Source: Facklamia sp964471435
Lineage (GTDB): Bacteria > Bacillota > Bacilli > Lactobacillales > Aerococcaceae
Assembly (NCBI GenBank): GCA_964471435.1
Contig: CAYYGA010000057.1
Coordinates: forward strand, 1 to 8,944
Direction: 5' to 3'
Length of the DNA: 8,944 nucleotides
Positions 1-7,207 of this stretch are shown piece by piece (positions within the stretch are counted from its first letter, which is position 1; each line of letters opens with the position of its first letter). A model generated the notes under the pieces. The model searched no databases, was not told the origin of the DNA, and saw only the letters and a list, made by a program, of their open reading frames with translations. The translations under genes and the position numbers were made by a program.

Positions 1-725
1 CCTGGGTTAGCCATCATATCAAATAAATCCGCATCGACCATTTCGCTTCCATCACATGCCCCTCCAGCAGCAATATTAATTACTGGCACTTTTAACTTCT
101 TAGCAATCGCATTACTCACTTCAATAGGAGTTAATTCAATAGTCATAGCCTTCATACCACATTCTTGATATTCATAAGCTTGACGGAAAATTTCCATAGC
201 ATCTTCTGCAGTCTTTCCTAAACGCTTATACCCTCCATATTTACCCATAGTCTGCCAACCAGACAAAGCTCCAACATGCCCATATACAATGACATGATTA
301 TCAGCTAAAAATTCTAAGGTTTCATTATTAATTCCCATTGGTAAAATAGAATCAGCTCCTGCAGAATGGAAAATTGAAAAGTTTGCCAGAGCTTCTTCTT
401 TATTGGCAAAAGCAATGGTATCAGTCACATAATTAATATGAATATGCGGGGCAACTTGACGATTTGCTCCAATCCATTCTGGAGCTCTGTTTAAAGCCTC
501 CTTTGCCCCAATCATTCCACTATTCGATGGCGGTAGACGACAAATATCAATTCCTGACATTTCAGCTGCCATCGTAAACATGGGCCCTAACATACTAGGG
601 CAATGTTGCACTATGTGCTTACCTTCATCTTTCATTTGTTGTAAATAATGGATGGTCTTGCGTCCTTTTTTCGCCATTGACATCTTAGGAAAGGGACTAA
701 ACATTGGATTTTTTTCTTCTGACAT
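1..725 (-). CDS. PanB-like (ketopantoate hydroxymethyltransferase family) TIM-barrel protein, divergent, 3' end outside window
   Basis: The frame is open for 241 codons from ATG 725-723 to the window edge; AAGGAGG lies 8 nt upstream of the ATG. The second half follows PanB: GHVGAL (149-154; H150 matches E. coli PanB H136), GGYKRLGKT (164-172), IELTP (196-200; E197 matches catalytic E181) and AGGACDG (220-226), where PanB has GAGxxCDG. The front half differs. The PanB stretches VGDS, ADLPF and VKIEGG, which hold the metal ligands D45, D84 and E114 and the substrate lysine K112, read RLPPS (63-67), HINYV (96-100) and ILPMG (127-131). About 20 extra residues precede the barrel. The family is confident, but a true pantothenate-pathway activity is doubtful. 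It could be another C-C lyase or hydrolase of the PEP mutase/isocitrate lyase superfamily. It is divergent from a LuxR-type regulator, which may control it; the cre-like box in its leader suggests glucose repression. Confidence 0.8.
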   Translation of the reverse strand, partial: MSEEKNPMFSPFPKMSMAKKGRKTIHYLQQMKDEGKHIVQHCPSMLGPMFTMAAEMSGIDICRLPPSNSGMIGAKEALNRAPEWIGANRQVAPHIHINYVTDTIAFANKEEALANFSIFHSAGADSILPMGINNETLEFLADNHVIVYGHVGALSGWQTMGKYGGYKRLGKTAEDAMEIFRQAYEYQECGMKAMTIELTPIEVSNAIAKKLKVPVINIAAGGACDGSEMVDADLFDMMANP

Positions 726-800
726 TAATATTTCCTCCTTGATTGTGTTGGCTTCTTTCTAGTGTTTATATTTAGCTATTAGTTCCTCCTTTTTGTAAAT

Positions 801-815
801 TGGTAACGCTTTCTA
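801..815 (-). promoter_or_regulatory. cre-like box in the leader of the PanB-like gene
   Basis: The minus strand reads TAGAAAGCGTTACCA, matching the catabolite-responsive element consensus WTGNAANCGNWNNCA except at position 2. It lies just downstream of the predicted transcription start, where bound CcpA would block elongating polymerase. A local LacI-family repressor could use a similar site. Confidence 0.5.
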
Positions 816-828
816 AGTTGATGATTTT

Positions 829-837
829 ATTATAGCA
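829..837 (-). promoter_or_regulatory. Extended -10 promoter of the PanB-like gene
   Basis: On the minus strand the sequence reads TGCTATAAT, a perfect -10 hexamer (834-829) with the TG of an extended -10. The -35 position, 17 bp upstream (857-852), reads TTATTT and is weak, as is common with extended -10 promoters. The predicted start near 822 gives a 5' leader of about 97 nt. Confidence 0.65.
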
Positions 838-943
838 AATCACTTCTGGTAAAATAATTAGTAATTTTATGTATTTATGACAAGTAGCCTTGATAAAAGA
901 AAGTGCTTCTTACTTTCAAATAAACTATGGTAAACTAATGGTA

Positions 944-958
944 ATGCAAGCGCACTTA
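944..958 (+). promoter_or_regulatory. cre-like box upstream of the LuxR-type regulator gene
   Basis: The sequence ATGCAAGCGCACTTA matches WTGNAANCGNWNNCA with one mismatch (position 14, T for C). It lies 42 bp before the start codon of the regulator gene. No convincing -35/-10 pair was found for this gene; TATGGT at 926-931 is the best -10 candidate but lacks a good -35. If that is right, the box covers the start site or early leader. Confidence 0.4.
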
Positions 959-1000
959 TTTTTTTCTGCTTCAGTACTTTCATAAATGGAGGTAACTTTA

Positions 1001-1744
1001 ATGACAAGCAAACAATCAATCCCTTGGCAAGCAATCTATGACTTTGTGTTGTCGTGCGGAAAGTGTAATGACATTTATTCTTTCTCATCAGAAATTCTAT
1101 CTAAGATCCAGTCACTATGTCAATTTGATCAAGCCCTAGTTTTTACTCTTTCTGACAACAGTAAAGTTTGCAATCAATTTTTAGTCAATATTGACGAAAG
1201 ATGGAGTGATTTATATCTATCCTATTACTTACTAACGGACAATGGGCGTTATAATGTCGAAAAAAGGGTACAACATTATCCAGCTCAACCCACAGTTAAT
1301 TTGATGACTTGGGAAAACGAACCCTCAAATGAATTTGTCCCTCACTATATTCAACCGCGAGGTTTAAAATTTTCTTTAGGTTTTGCCCTATACGATCAGA
1401 ATGGTCGACCTCGAAGTGTATTTGCATTAGATAAAACAAAAAATGAAAATTTTACTTACCAAGAATACATAGCCTTGAATATAGCCCTACCTCTTCTCAA
1501 TAATTTACATATGAAATTCTTTCATCCCATCCCTAACTATACTTACAATTCTTTACTAGAAACGCTCACCCCGAGAGAAGCAGAAATTGTGAATTTACTC
1601 TGCCAAGGAACTTCACCCACCCATATCAGTGAATCACTTTATATCTCTTTAGCCACCACTTATAAACATATTGCCAATATTTATGAAAAAATGAATGTCT
1701 CTAGTATGCAAGAACTGCTAGTAAAGGTCTTAACTACTAATTAA
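1001..1744 (+). CDS. LuxR-type (GerE) helix-turn-helix transcriptional regulator with N-terminal sensor domain
   Basis: The protein has 247 residues. The C-terminal part (about 186-243) is a clear LuxR/GerE helix-turn-helix: LTPREAEIVNLL, a CQGTS turn, then ISESLYISLATTYKHIANIYEKM in the recognition-helix region (split here by function: scaffold helix, then recognition helix). Residues about 10-170 form a mixed alpha/beta domain with a W-S-D-L-Y-L-S-Y-Y stretch (68-76) and GLKFSLGFALYD (121-132). This layout resembles GAF-like or autoinducer-binding sensor domains, but the ligand cannot be told. No receiver-domain aspartate pattern is visible, so it is probably a one-component regulator. An upstream in-frame ATG at 986 was rejected because it overlaps the GGAGG ribosome site (988-992), which sits 8 nt before ATG 1001. 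The gene is divergent from the PanB-like gene, a natural target. Control of the M20/DUF3100 operon is also possible. Confidence 0.85.
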   Translation: MTSKQSIPWQAIYDFVLSCGKCNDIYSFSSEILSKIQSLCQFDQALVFTLSDNSKVCNQFLVNIDERWSDLYLSYYLLTDNGRYNVEKRVQHYPAQPTVNLMTWENEPSNEFVPHYIQPRGLKFSLGFALYDQNGRPRSVFALDKTKNENFTYQEYIALNIALPLLNNLHMKFFHPIPNYTYNSLLETLTPREAEIVNLLCQGTSPTHISESLYISLATTYKHIANIYEKMNVSSMQELLVKVLTTN

Positions 1745-1750
1745 GAAAGT

Positions 1751-1802
1751 AAAACCTCCCTTGTATTCAGTAGGAAGCACTGAAACCAAAGGAGGTATTT
1801 TC
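1751..1802. terminator. Bidirectional terminator between convergent genes
   Basis: A long hairpin: ACCTCC (1754-1759) pairs with GGAGGT (1791-1796), TTG (1761-1763) with CAA (1786-1788) and TTCAGT (1766-1771) with ACTGAA (1779-1784), leaving a 7-nt loop. AAAA precedes it and ATTTT follows, so it can serve the regulator gene on plus and the alpha-glucoside operon on minus. The U-tract is short on either strand. Confidence 0.7.
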
Positions 1803-1940
1803 CATTCTACAAAGCTAATAAATATATTATGGGATTTATGTATGAGAAGAATTTAAAACTCAAAAATTCAAATTGAGAAGCTAATCCTTTATGATCTTCA
1901 TCCAATTTAGGCTCAAACATTTTCTTTAAATAGCGTCATT

Positions 1941-3266
1941 CTAAGTCAACTCCGGCCAATAATCTTTATTAGCTTCAATCAAATCATCTAACAAATCTTT
2001 AGCAACTTTAGCACTGGGAACAATTTTTGATAGCGTTAGAGCCTGCCACATCTTCTGGTAACTTTTTTCAATGTATGCTTCCACGACTAATTTTTCTACT
2101 GTTACTTGCTGCATCATCAAAGCTTTATTAAACATAGGTATTTTCCCCTGGGTTATTGCTTCAGCTCCCTTTGAACCAACGATACACGGTACTTCTACCA
2201 TGGCATCATCTGGAAAATTAGCAATCGCCCCGTTATTTTCTACAATTAAAAGCATCCGTTCATGTGTATTAAAGGCAATCGCTGTGGCTAAATCCACAAT
2301 AAAAGTTGCATGAGCACCTTTTTCAAATTCAGCCCCTTCGGCCGTTCTATTTTCAATTATAGAACGGGCAGTGGAGAATACTTCCTTTTCCCTGCCTTCC
2401 ATGACTTCATTTGCCCGCGTATAAAGGGGGTTGGATTGTTCTACTTCATAATCAGGATAAAAATAATACTTCAAATAGGTATTCGGTAAGTAAGTAGGAT
2501 CGATGGCAATCAAATCCTTAGCTTTTTTATGTGTTTCCTGCCAACTAGGGTCGGTGTGCTGAGTGTCTACTTCTTCTTCAGTGAGATAACCATGTTTTGA
2601 TACATAATCAATTAATTCTTGAGTGTAATCATTGCCTTCCTTATCTCTGACACTCGTCCACCAGCCAAAGTGGTTTAAGCCAAAATAATCGACCTCCAGA
2701 TCTTGAGGCTCTTTTCCAATAATGTAAGACATCCGTCTCAAAGTTCCTACTGGCATGTCGCAAATATTAATGACTTTAGAATCAGGCCTCATTACTCTGC
2801 AAGCTTCTGCTACAATCGCAGCCGGATTAGAGTAATTCAACATCCAGGCATCAGGGGAATATTCCTCCATGTAATCAATTAACTCCATCATCCCTGCAAT
2901 ACTGCGCATTCCATAAGCAATGCCTCCGGGACCGCACGTTTCTTGTCCCACTACCCCATACTTAAGAGGTATTTTTTCATCTAGTTCGCGCATTTCATAT
3001 TTCCCCACCCGGATATGAGCCATACAAAAATCCATATCACTAAAGGCTAGAGCAGGATCATCAGTGTAAGTATATTCAATGTCAGGTGCTTTTTCTTCTA
3101 AAATAATTTTAATGGCTTCACCTAAAACAGCTTGTCTTTCAGCGTCATTGTCGTATAGTGTTAGTTTTCTAATAGGAAAACGATCCGCATTATCTAAAAG
3201 CATCATCACAATTCCAGGCGTGAAGGTAGAACCTCCTCCGGCTATCATGACTGAAAACTTTTTCAT
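1941..3266 (-). CDS. malA: 6-phospho-alpha-glucosidase, glycoside hydrolase family 4 (maltose-6'-phosphate hydrolase)
   Basis: The protein has 441 residues, the usual length for GlvA/MalA/AglB enzymes. Family knowledge: GH4 enzymes need NAD+ and a divalent metal such as Mn2+ and cleave maltose-6'-phosphate and related alpha-glucoside phosphates by an oxidation-elimination mechanism. Seen here: a nucleotide-binding start AGGGSTFTPG (9-18); NYSNPAA (144-150); the ICDMP motif (168-172) with C169 and D170, which marks the alpha-specific GH4 group (beta-specific members have CN-type motifs); GLNHF (196-200) with metal ligand H199; and NTY (262-264), with Y264 as the candidate catalytic base. All key residues are present, so it should be active in the cytoplasm. 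The start is ATG 3266-3264; its GGGAGGA ribosome site overlaps the end of the EIICB gene 3 bp upstream, so translation is probably coupled. The symbol malA follows Fusobacterium usage; glvA is equivalent. Confidence 0.95.
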   Translation of the reverse strand: MKKFSVMIAGGGSTFTPGIVMMLLDNADRFPIRKLTLYDNDAERQAVLGEAIKIILEEKAPDIEYTYTDDPALAFSDMDFCMAHIRVGKYEMRELDEKIPLKYGVVGQETCGPGGIAYGMRSIAGMMELIDYMEEYSPDAWMLNYSNPAAIVAEACRVMRPDSKVINICDMPVGTLRRMSYIIGKEPQDLEVDYFGLNHFGWWTSVRDKEGNDYTQELIDYVSKHGYLTEEEVDTQHTDPSWQETHKKAKDLIAIDPTYLPNTYLKYYFYPDYEVEQSNPLYTRANEVMEGREKEVFSTARSIIENRTAEGAEFEKGAHATFIVDLATAIAFNTHERMLLIVENNGAIANFPDDAMVEVPCIVGSKGAEAITQGKIPMFNKALMMQQVTVEKLVVEAYIEKSYQKMWQALTLSKIVPSAKVAKDLLDDLIEANKDYWPELT

Positions 3267-3269
3267 TAT

Positions 3270-4865
3270 TTATTCCTCCCTTGTAGTGCCCAGATAGTTA
3301 TCCAAATCTTCTCTTACTTTTGTTACTTCTAAACCATAAACCACTTGAATATGATTGTCTTGTTGTATTACGCCTTTCGCATTAATACGCTGTTCTAAAA
3401 TATTCTCCTTAAGTAAAGCTGGATTCTTCACGGTTAAGCGCAGCCGTGTATAACAATTATCTATAGTGTTGATATTGTCGGCCCCGCCTAAACCTTCTAC
3501 AAGTAAAGCAATATCAAATTCAGATTGCGACGCACCAGTGTTTTCTACATTTCCGGCAAGGCCTTGTTTTTCTTTATAGTCATTTTGAGAATAAAGTCTT
3601 ACTTCTTCCCCTCTTCCGATAGTTTTGATATTAAATTTTGTAATCAGTAGTCTAAAAATAAGATAATAGATTAAAAATGTAGCAACTCCTACCATTATAA
3701 AAACCGGCCACCGTGTTTTTTCTACTCCTAAAGGAATGTTGTACAAAATGAAATCCAACAAGCCATTAGGAGCTATTGCCCTTGAACCAAAAAGGTTGAG
3801 TGCTACTAGACTCAAGCCGCTTAACACCGAGTGAACCATAAACAATAGTGGCGAGACAAATAAAAATGTGAATTCAATCGGCTCCGTTACACCTGAAAAT
3901 AAAGCTGTAAAAACTGCTGGAAGTAAAACTAAACGAGTTTGAGCTTTATTTTGTGGCTTAGCAGTATGAAGCATCGCTAAACCGGCTCCGATTAAGCCAA
4001 ACATCTTGGAAATACCCCGTGCATCAAAATTAACAGTTGGGGATAAAAGACCAACGGCAGGATCAGCCAGTTGAGCTAAATAAATAGTTCTCGCTCCTTC
4101 ATACACTGTTCCCGCAACTTCTTCAACTCCTCCGAAGGAAGTGTATAAAAAAGGGGTGTAAACTAGATGATGCAGACCTGAAGGTAGTAAAAGCCGGTCT
4201 AAACTACCATACATAAACAAACCAACATTCCCGCTTGTATGAATAAGATTGGTTATAAAATTAATACCTTCTTGAAAAAAGGGCCAAACATAGGAGAACA
4301 ATACCGCTAAAAAGACTACTAGCGGAATTAAAATAATTATAACAAAGCGTGATCCCCCATAAATTCGGAAGACATTATTAAATTCTGTATCAATAAAGCG
4401 ATTATGAAGCCCGGCAGTGATTAAAGCTAAAAGCAGCCCCGGAAATACTCCTATTTGATGAATTTGTTCTCCCAGCATCATTGTTTGGCCATAAACACTT
4501 AAATTTTGGGATTCTGTTAAGATTCCTCGCATCTCTAAAACTTTATTCAGCGCAAAAATAAAGACCCAAAACCCTATCACAGCTATAAAAGCGGCTTCTG
4601 CTTTCTTTTTTCGGGCTAAGCCGATCACAATTCCAACACAAAAAATTAAACTTAAGTGACTTAGTACAGGTAATAAAGCAGCTGATAAAATGTTACCGAA
4701 TTCGAAGGTAATAGGATTATCCAGGATTGGTACAGCTTCTATCAATCGCGGATTGGTAAATATGTTAGCGATGGCTATCAGTAAGCCCAGAATAGGCAAC
4801 ATCAATGTGGGAAGAAACAGAGCCTTAGAGAATCTTTGTAAATTACTCAGAACTTTTTTTCGCAA
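3270..4865 (-). CDS. malB: PTS alpha-glucoside (maltose) transporter, EIICB component
   Basis: The protein has 531 residues, close to GlvC/MalB-type permeases. Residues 1 to about 415 form the membrane EIIC domain of the glucose superfamily, with many hydrophobic helices and the signature GVTEPIEFTF (325-334), where E328 is in the conserved GxTEP substrate motif. LPSGLHHLVYTPF (227-239) is another conserved EIIC loop. After a polar linker (about 418-447), residues 448-525 form an EIIB domain with phosphorylated cysteine C471 in DNCYTRLRL. No EIIA domain is fused or encoded nearby, so a glucose-type EIIA from elsewhere must supply phosphate. The start is TTG 4865-4863, with AAGGGGGG 6 nt upstream; no ATG suits the conserved N-terminus. 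It is the first gene of a two-gene operon with the 6-phospho-alpha-glucosidase, which fixes the likely substrate class as maltose-type alpha-glucosides. Confidence 0.93.
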   Translation of the reverse strand: MRKKVLSNLQRFSKALFLPTLMLPILGLLIAIANIFTNPRLIEAVPILDNPITFEFGNILSAALLPVLSHLSLIFCVGIVIGLARKKKAEAAFIAVIGFWVFIFALNKVLEMRGILTESQNLSVYGQTMMLGEQIHQIGVFPGLLLALITAGLHNRFIDTEFNNVFRIYGGSRFVIIILIPLVVFLAVLFSYVWPFFQEGINFITNLIHTSGNVGLFMYGSLDRLLLPSGLHHLVYTPFLYTSFGGVEEVAGTVYEGARTIYLAQLADPAVGLLSPTVNFDARGISKMFGLIGAGLAMLHTAKPQNKAQTRLVLLPAVFTALFSGVTEPIEFTFLFVSPLLFMVHSVLSGLSLVALNLFGSRAIAPNGLLDFILYNIPLGVEKTRWPVFIMVGVATFLIYYLIFRLLITKFNIKTIGRGEEVRLYSQNDYKEKQGLAGNVENTGASQSEFDIALLVEGLGGADNINTIDNCYTRLRLTVKNPALLKENILEQRINAKGVIQQDNHIQVVYGLEVTKVREDLDNYLGTTREE

Positions 4866-4987
4866 TCCAATCCCCCCTTATAGTAAGTTCATTTTATTGA
4901 AAATAGAGTTAAATCAACAGAGAAATGATTAGGAAAAAAGCAGCTTTATCATTAAGCACAAAATTAGATAGCAATTAAAATATGATT

Positions 4988-5017
4988 AGTATAGACTTAT
5001 ACAGGAAGCGGTTGCAT
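4988..5017 (-). promoter_or_regulatory. Promoter of the alpha-glucoside PTS operon with overlapping cre-like box
   Basis: On the minus strand TATACT (4993-4988) is a good -10 hexamer. A poor -35 (ATGCAA, 5017-5012, 18-bp spacer) lies inside a cre-like box, ATGCAACCGCTTCCT (5017-5003), which matches WTGNAANCGNWNNCA with one mismatch at the last base. A bound CcpA would cover the -35, giving glucose repression, as expected for an alpha-glucoside operon. No dedicated sugar-specific regulator is encoded beside the operon. The leader to the TTG start would be about 115 nt. Confidence 0.5.
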
Positions 5018-5042
5018 ATGTCACTTATAGCTTGGTTGTTCA

Positions 5043-5048
5043 TATGAT
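5043..5048 (+). promoter_or_regulatory. Possible -10 hexamer for the M20/DUF3100 operon
   Basis: TATGAT lies 46 bp before the M20 start codon, but no matching -35 is seen at 16-18 bp, so an activator may be needed. It is embedded in the second of two CATATG sequences (5015-5020 and 5041-5046). The call is tentative. Confidence 0.25.
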
Positions 5049-5094
5049 TTATCACTCGGTTTCATGACAAATTATTATAAGAAAGGTGATTTAA

Positions 5095-6294
5095 ATGAGT
5101 TTTGATGTGATCACAGAATCTAAAAATGTTTTAGATACAATTATTCAATGGAGAAGAGAGCTCCATCAAATCCCGGAGCTAGGTTTAGAATTACCTCAAA
5201 CAGTTAAGTATGTCACAGGAGTATTAAAAGAATTAGGAGTTGAGTATGACGCTTCTTATGTTGATGGTAACGGAATTGTTGCTGTTATTAAAGGAAGCAA
5301 AGAAGAAAATTCGACGGATAAAGTGCTAGGCTTACGTGCAGATATGGATGGCTTACCCATCCAAGAAGAAACAGGTCTTCCTTTTTCTTCAACCAACTCC
5401 AATATGCATGCATGCGGGCATGATGGTCATACTTCAATGCTCTTAGGAGCTGCGAAACTTTTACAAGAAAATCGTCATTTATTCTCTGGTTCAGTAAAAT
5501 TAATTTTCCAACCTGGTGAAGAATATCCCGGTGGTGCTGAGCCGATGATTAAAGAAGGGGCTATGAACGATCCTAAAGTGACTCGCATGTTAGGTTTCCA
5601 TGCTGGACAAATTGATGGTACTGTTCCTAGCGGTACTATAGGATACAAGCGTGGTCCGATGATGGCTTCAATGGACCGGTTTTTAATCGAAATCAATGGA
5701 AAAGGAAGCCATGGTGCTTACCCTGAAAATTCTAATGATCCGATTATGGCAGCTGGTCAAATTATTACTGCTCTTCAATCCATTAAATCGCGTAATATAC
5801 GTGCAGTAGATCCTGCTGTTGTTTCAATTACTCGCGTAACGGGCGGCTTTAATCAAAATATTATTCCTAATACAGTAGAGTTAGAAGGAACCGTGCGGGC
5901 CTTAAATGAAGAATTACAACATAAAATTGTGGATCGTATGCGAGAAATATCAACTGGCATTGGAGCTGCCATGGGCGTATCAGTTAACTTTATTTATGAT
6001 TACAAATACCCCCCAGTTATCAATGACAACCTTGTAGTAGAAGAGACAGTTGAATCTTTAGATGAAATTTTTGATGAAGGTACATTATTAGAAATTCATG
6101 AACCATTAATGGGTGGAGAAGATTACGCCTTTTATTTAAAAGAAGCTCCGGGTACTTTCTTATTCTTATCCAACCCTGGGGAAATCGAAGGTAGTTTCCA
6201 TGGACATCATCATCCGAAGTTTAATATTGATGAATCGTTACTTTATATGGGGACTGCTTCTTTTGTTAAAGTCGCTTTAGATTATTTAAATTAA
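5095..6294 (+). CDS. M20 family metallo-amidohydrolase (M20D: N-acyl-amino-acid / hippurate / IAA-amino-acid hydrolase type)
   Basis: The protein has 399 residues, normal for this family. It should hydrolyse an amide bond linking an acyl or aryl group to an amino acid, in the cytoplasm (no signal peptide), with a two-metal site. Seen: RADMDGLPI (81-89); HACGHDGHT (105-113) with ligands C107 and H109; PGEE (140-143) with the catalytic/ligand glutamates E142-E143; GFHAG (167-171) with H169; the dimerisation-domain stretch GKGSHGAYP (202-210), with H206 important in catalysis; and HHHPKF (371-376), where H372 is the expected last ligand. All key residues are intact. AAAGGTGAT lies before ATG 5095. 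It is the first gene of an apparent operon with two membrane proteins. Exact substrate cannot be read from the sequence; N-acetylated amino acids, small peptides or aromatic-acid conjugates are possible. Confidence 0.92.
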   Translation: MSFDVITESKNVLDTIIQWRRELHQIPELGLELPQTVKYVTGVLKELGVEYDASYVDGNGIVAVIKGSKEENSTDKVLGLRADMDGLPIQEETGLPFSSTNSNMHACGHDGHTSMLLGAAKLLQENRHLFSGSVKLIFQPGEEYPGGAEPMIKEGAMNDPKVTRMLGFHAGQIDGTVPSGTIGYKRGPMMASMDRFLIEINGKGSHGAYPENSNDPIMAAGQIITALQSIKSRNIRAVDPAVVSITRVTGGFNQNIIPNTVELEGTVRALNEELQHKIVDRMREISTGIGAAMGVSVNFIYDYKYPPVINDNLVVEETVESLDEIFDEGTLLEIHEPLMGGEDYAFYLKEAPGTFLFLSNPGEIEGSFHGHHHPKFNIDESLLYMGTASFVKVALDYLN

Positions 6295-6396
6295 TTAAAA
6301 GCCCCGCTCCTTATATCTAATCCGGAAGGACACTCTGACTCTAGTTGCTGGAAGTTTTTAAAAAAATTTCTTTTATATTTAGAAAGGATCAAGCTT

Positions 6397-7188
6397 ATGG
6401 TCTCAAAAGTTTTTACAAACTATAAATTACATTTAATCGTTATTGTAATTGTAGTTATTTCCGAACTAATCGGTTCAGTCACTATAGACTTAGGGCAGGT
6501 AACCATTGTCTTTTCTCCATTAATTTGGGCAATGTTAATTTCCACCATGCTGTATTTATTTAAACCATTAAAACTCTTAACTGAAAAAGCAACTAAACAT
6601 TCCAATTTTATGATGGGCATTACCTTAGCTCTCTTGATCGCAAAATTAGGTGTCACTTCTGGAGCACAGCTCAATGAAATACGTGCTGCTGGCCTGGCAC
6701 TTGTATTACAAAACTTTGGTAATATTGGAACGATCTTTTTAGCTTTACCTATTTGTTATTTCTTTAAGTTAAAAAGAGAATCTGTGGGCATGTCACATGC
6801 TTTAAGCCGGGAGGCCAACGTAGGGTTAATACAAGACTTATATGGTGCTGAATCACCCGAGTTTCGTGGCGTAATGGCTGTTTATATTGTCGGTACTCTA
6901 TTTGGTCCAATTATTATGAGTCTACTTGCATCATTTGGTACTATTTTGGGGATTTCTCCTTTAGCAGCTGCAATGGGTGTAGGGGCAGGTTCTGCTTCTA
7001 TGATGACTGCCGGTCTGGCAGCACTCATTGAAAGCTTCCCTGATCTTGCTGAACAAATGACCGCTTATGCTGCTTTATCGAATTTAATCTCAAGCGTAAT
7101 TGCTTTACCCTTAGGTGCCTTTATTGGAGTACCTTTAACTGAATTTCTTTATAAAAAGTTCTTTCCTTCCCGTCCAATAACTAATTAG
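6397..7188 (+). CDS. DUF3100 family multi-pass membrane protein, probable transporter
   Basis: The protein has 263 residues and about seven hydrophobic segments (roughly 11-29, 36-55, 71-90, 96-123, 158-182, 186-210, 222-248). I recognise it as DUF3100, a family without an assigned function. Notable conserved-looking polar stretches between or within the helices are SREANVGLIQDLYG (137-150) and the small-residue run GVGAGSASMM (194-203), the kind of re-entrant or unwound motif found in secondary transporters. The start ATG 6397 has AAAGGA 8 nt upstream. It lies 102 bp after the M20 gene with no clear terminator between, and 19 bp before a second small membrane gene. The pairing suggests that the two membrane proteins move the substrate or product of the amidohydrolase. 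That role is inference from context; direction of transport is unknown. Confidence 0.8.
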   Translation: MVSKVFTNYKLHLIVIVIVVISELIGSVTIDLGQVTIVFSPLIWAMLISTMLYLFKPLKLLTEKATKHSNFMMGITLALLIAKLGVTSGAQLNEIRAAGLALVLQNFGNIGTIFLALPICYFFKLKRESVGMSHALSREANVGLIQDLYGAESPEFRGVMAVYIVGTLFGPIIMSLLASFGTILGISPLAAAMGVGAGSASMMTAGLAALIESFPDLAEQMTAYAALSNLISSVIALPLGAFIGVPLTEFLYKKFFPSRPITN

Positions 7189-7207
7189 TAAAGGAGCATG
7201 AATTTAA

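Noticed and set aside
986..1000. Upstream ATG at 986 as the start of the LuxR-type regulator
   Set aside because: The ATG overlaps the GGAGG ribosome site (988-992) that serves ATG 1001 at 8-nt spacing, and it has no ribosome site of its own.
867..1088. A 73-codon minus-strand frame across the divergent control region
   Set aside because: It overlaps the regulator gene and its ribosome site, has no ribosome site of its own and shows no family pattern.
6295..6396. Terminator between the M20 and DUF3100 genes
   Set aside because: Only a weak TCCTT/AAGGA pairing with a long loop was found, not followed by a T-run; co-transcription is the simpler reading.
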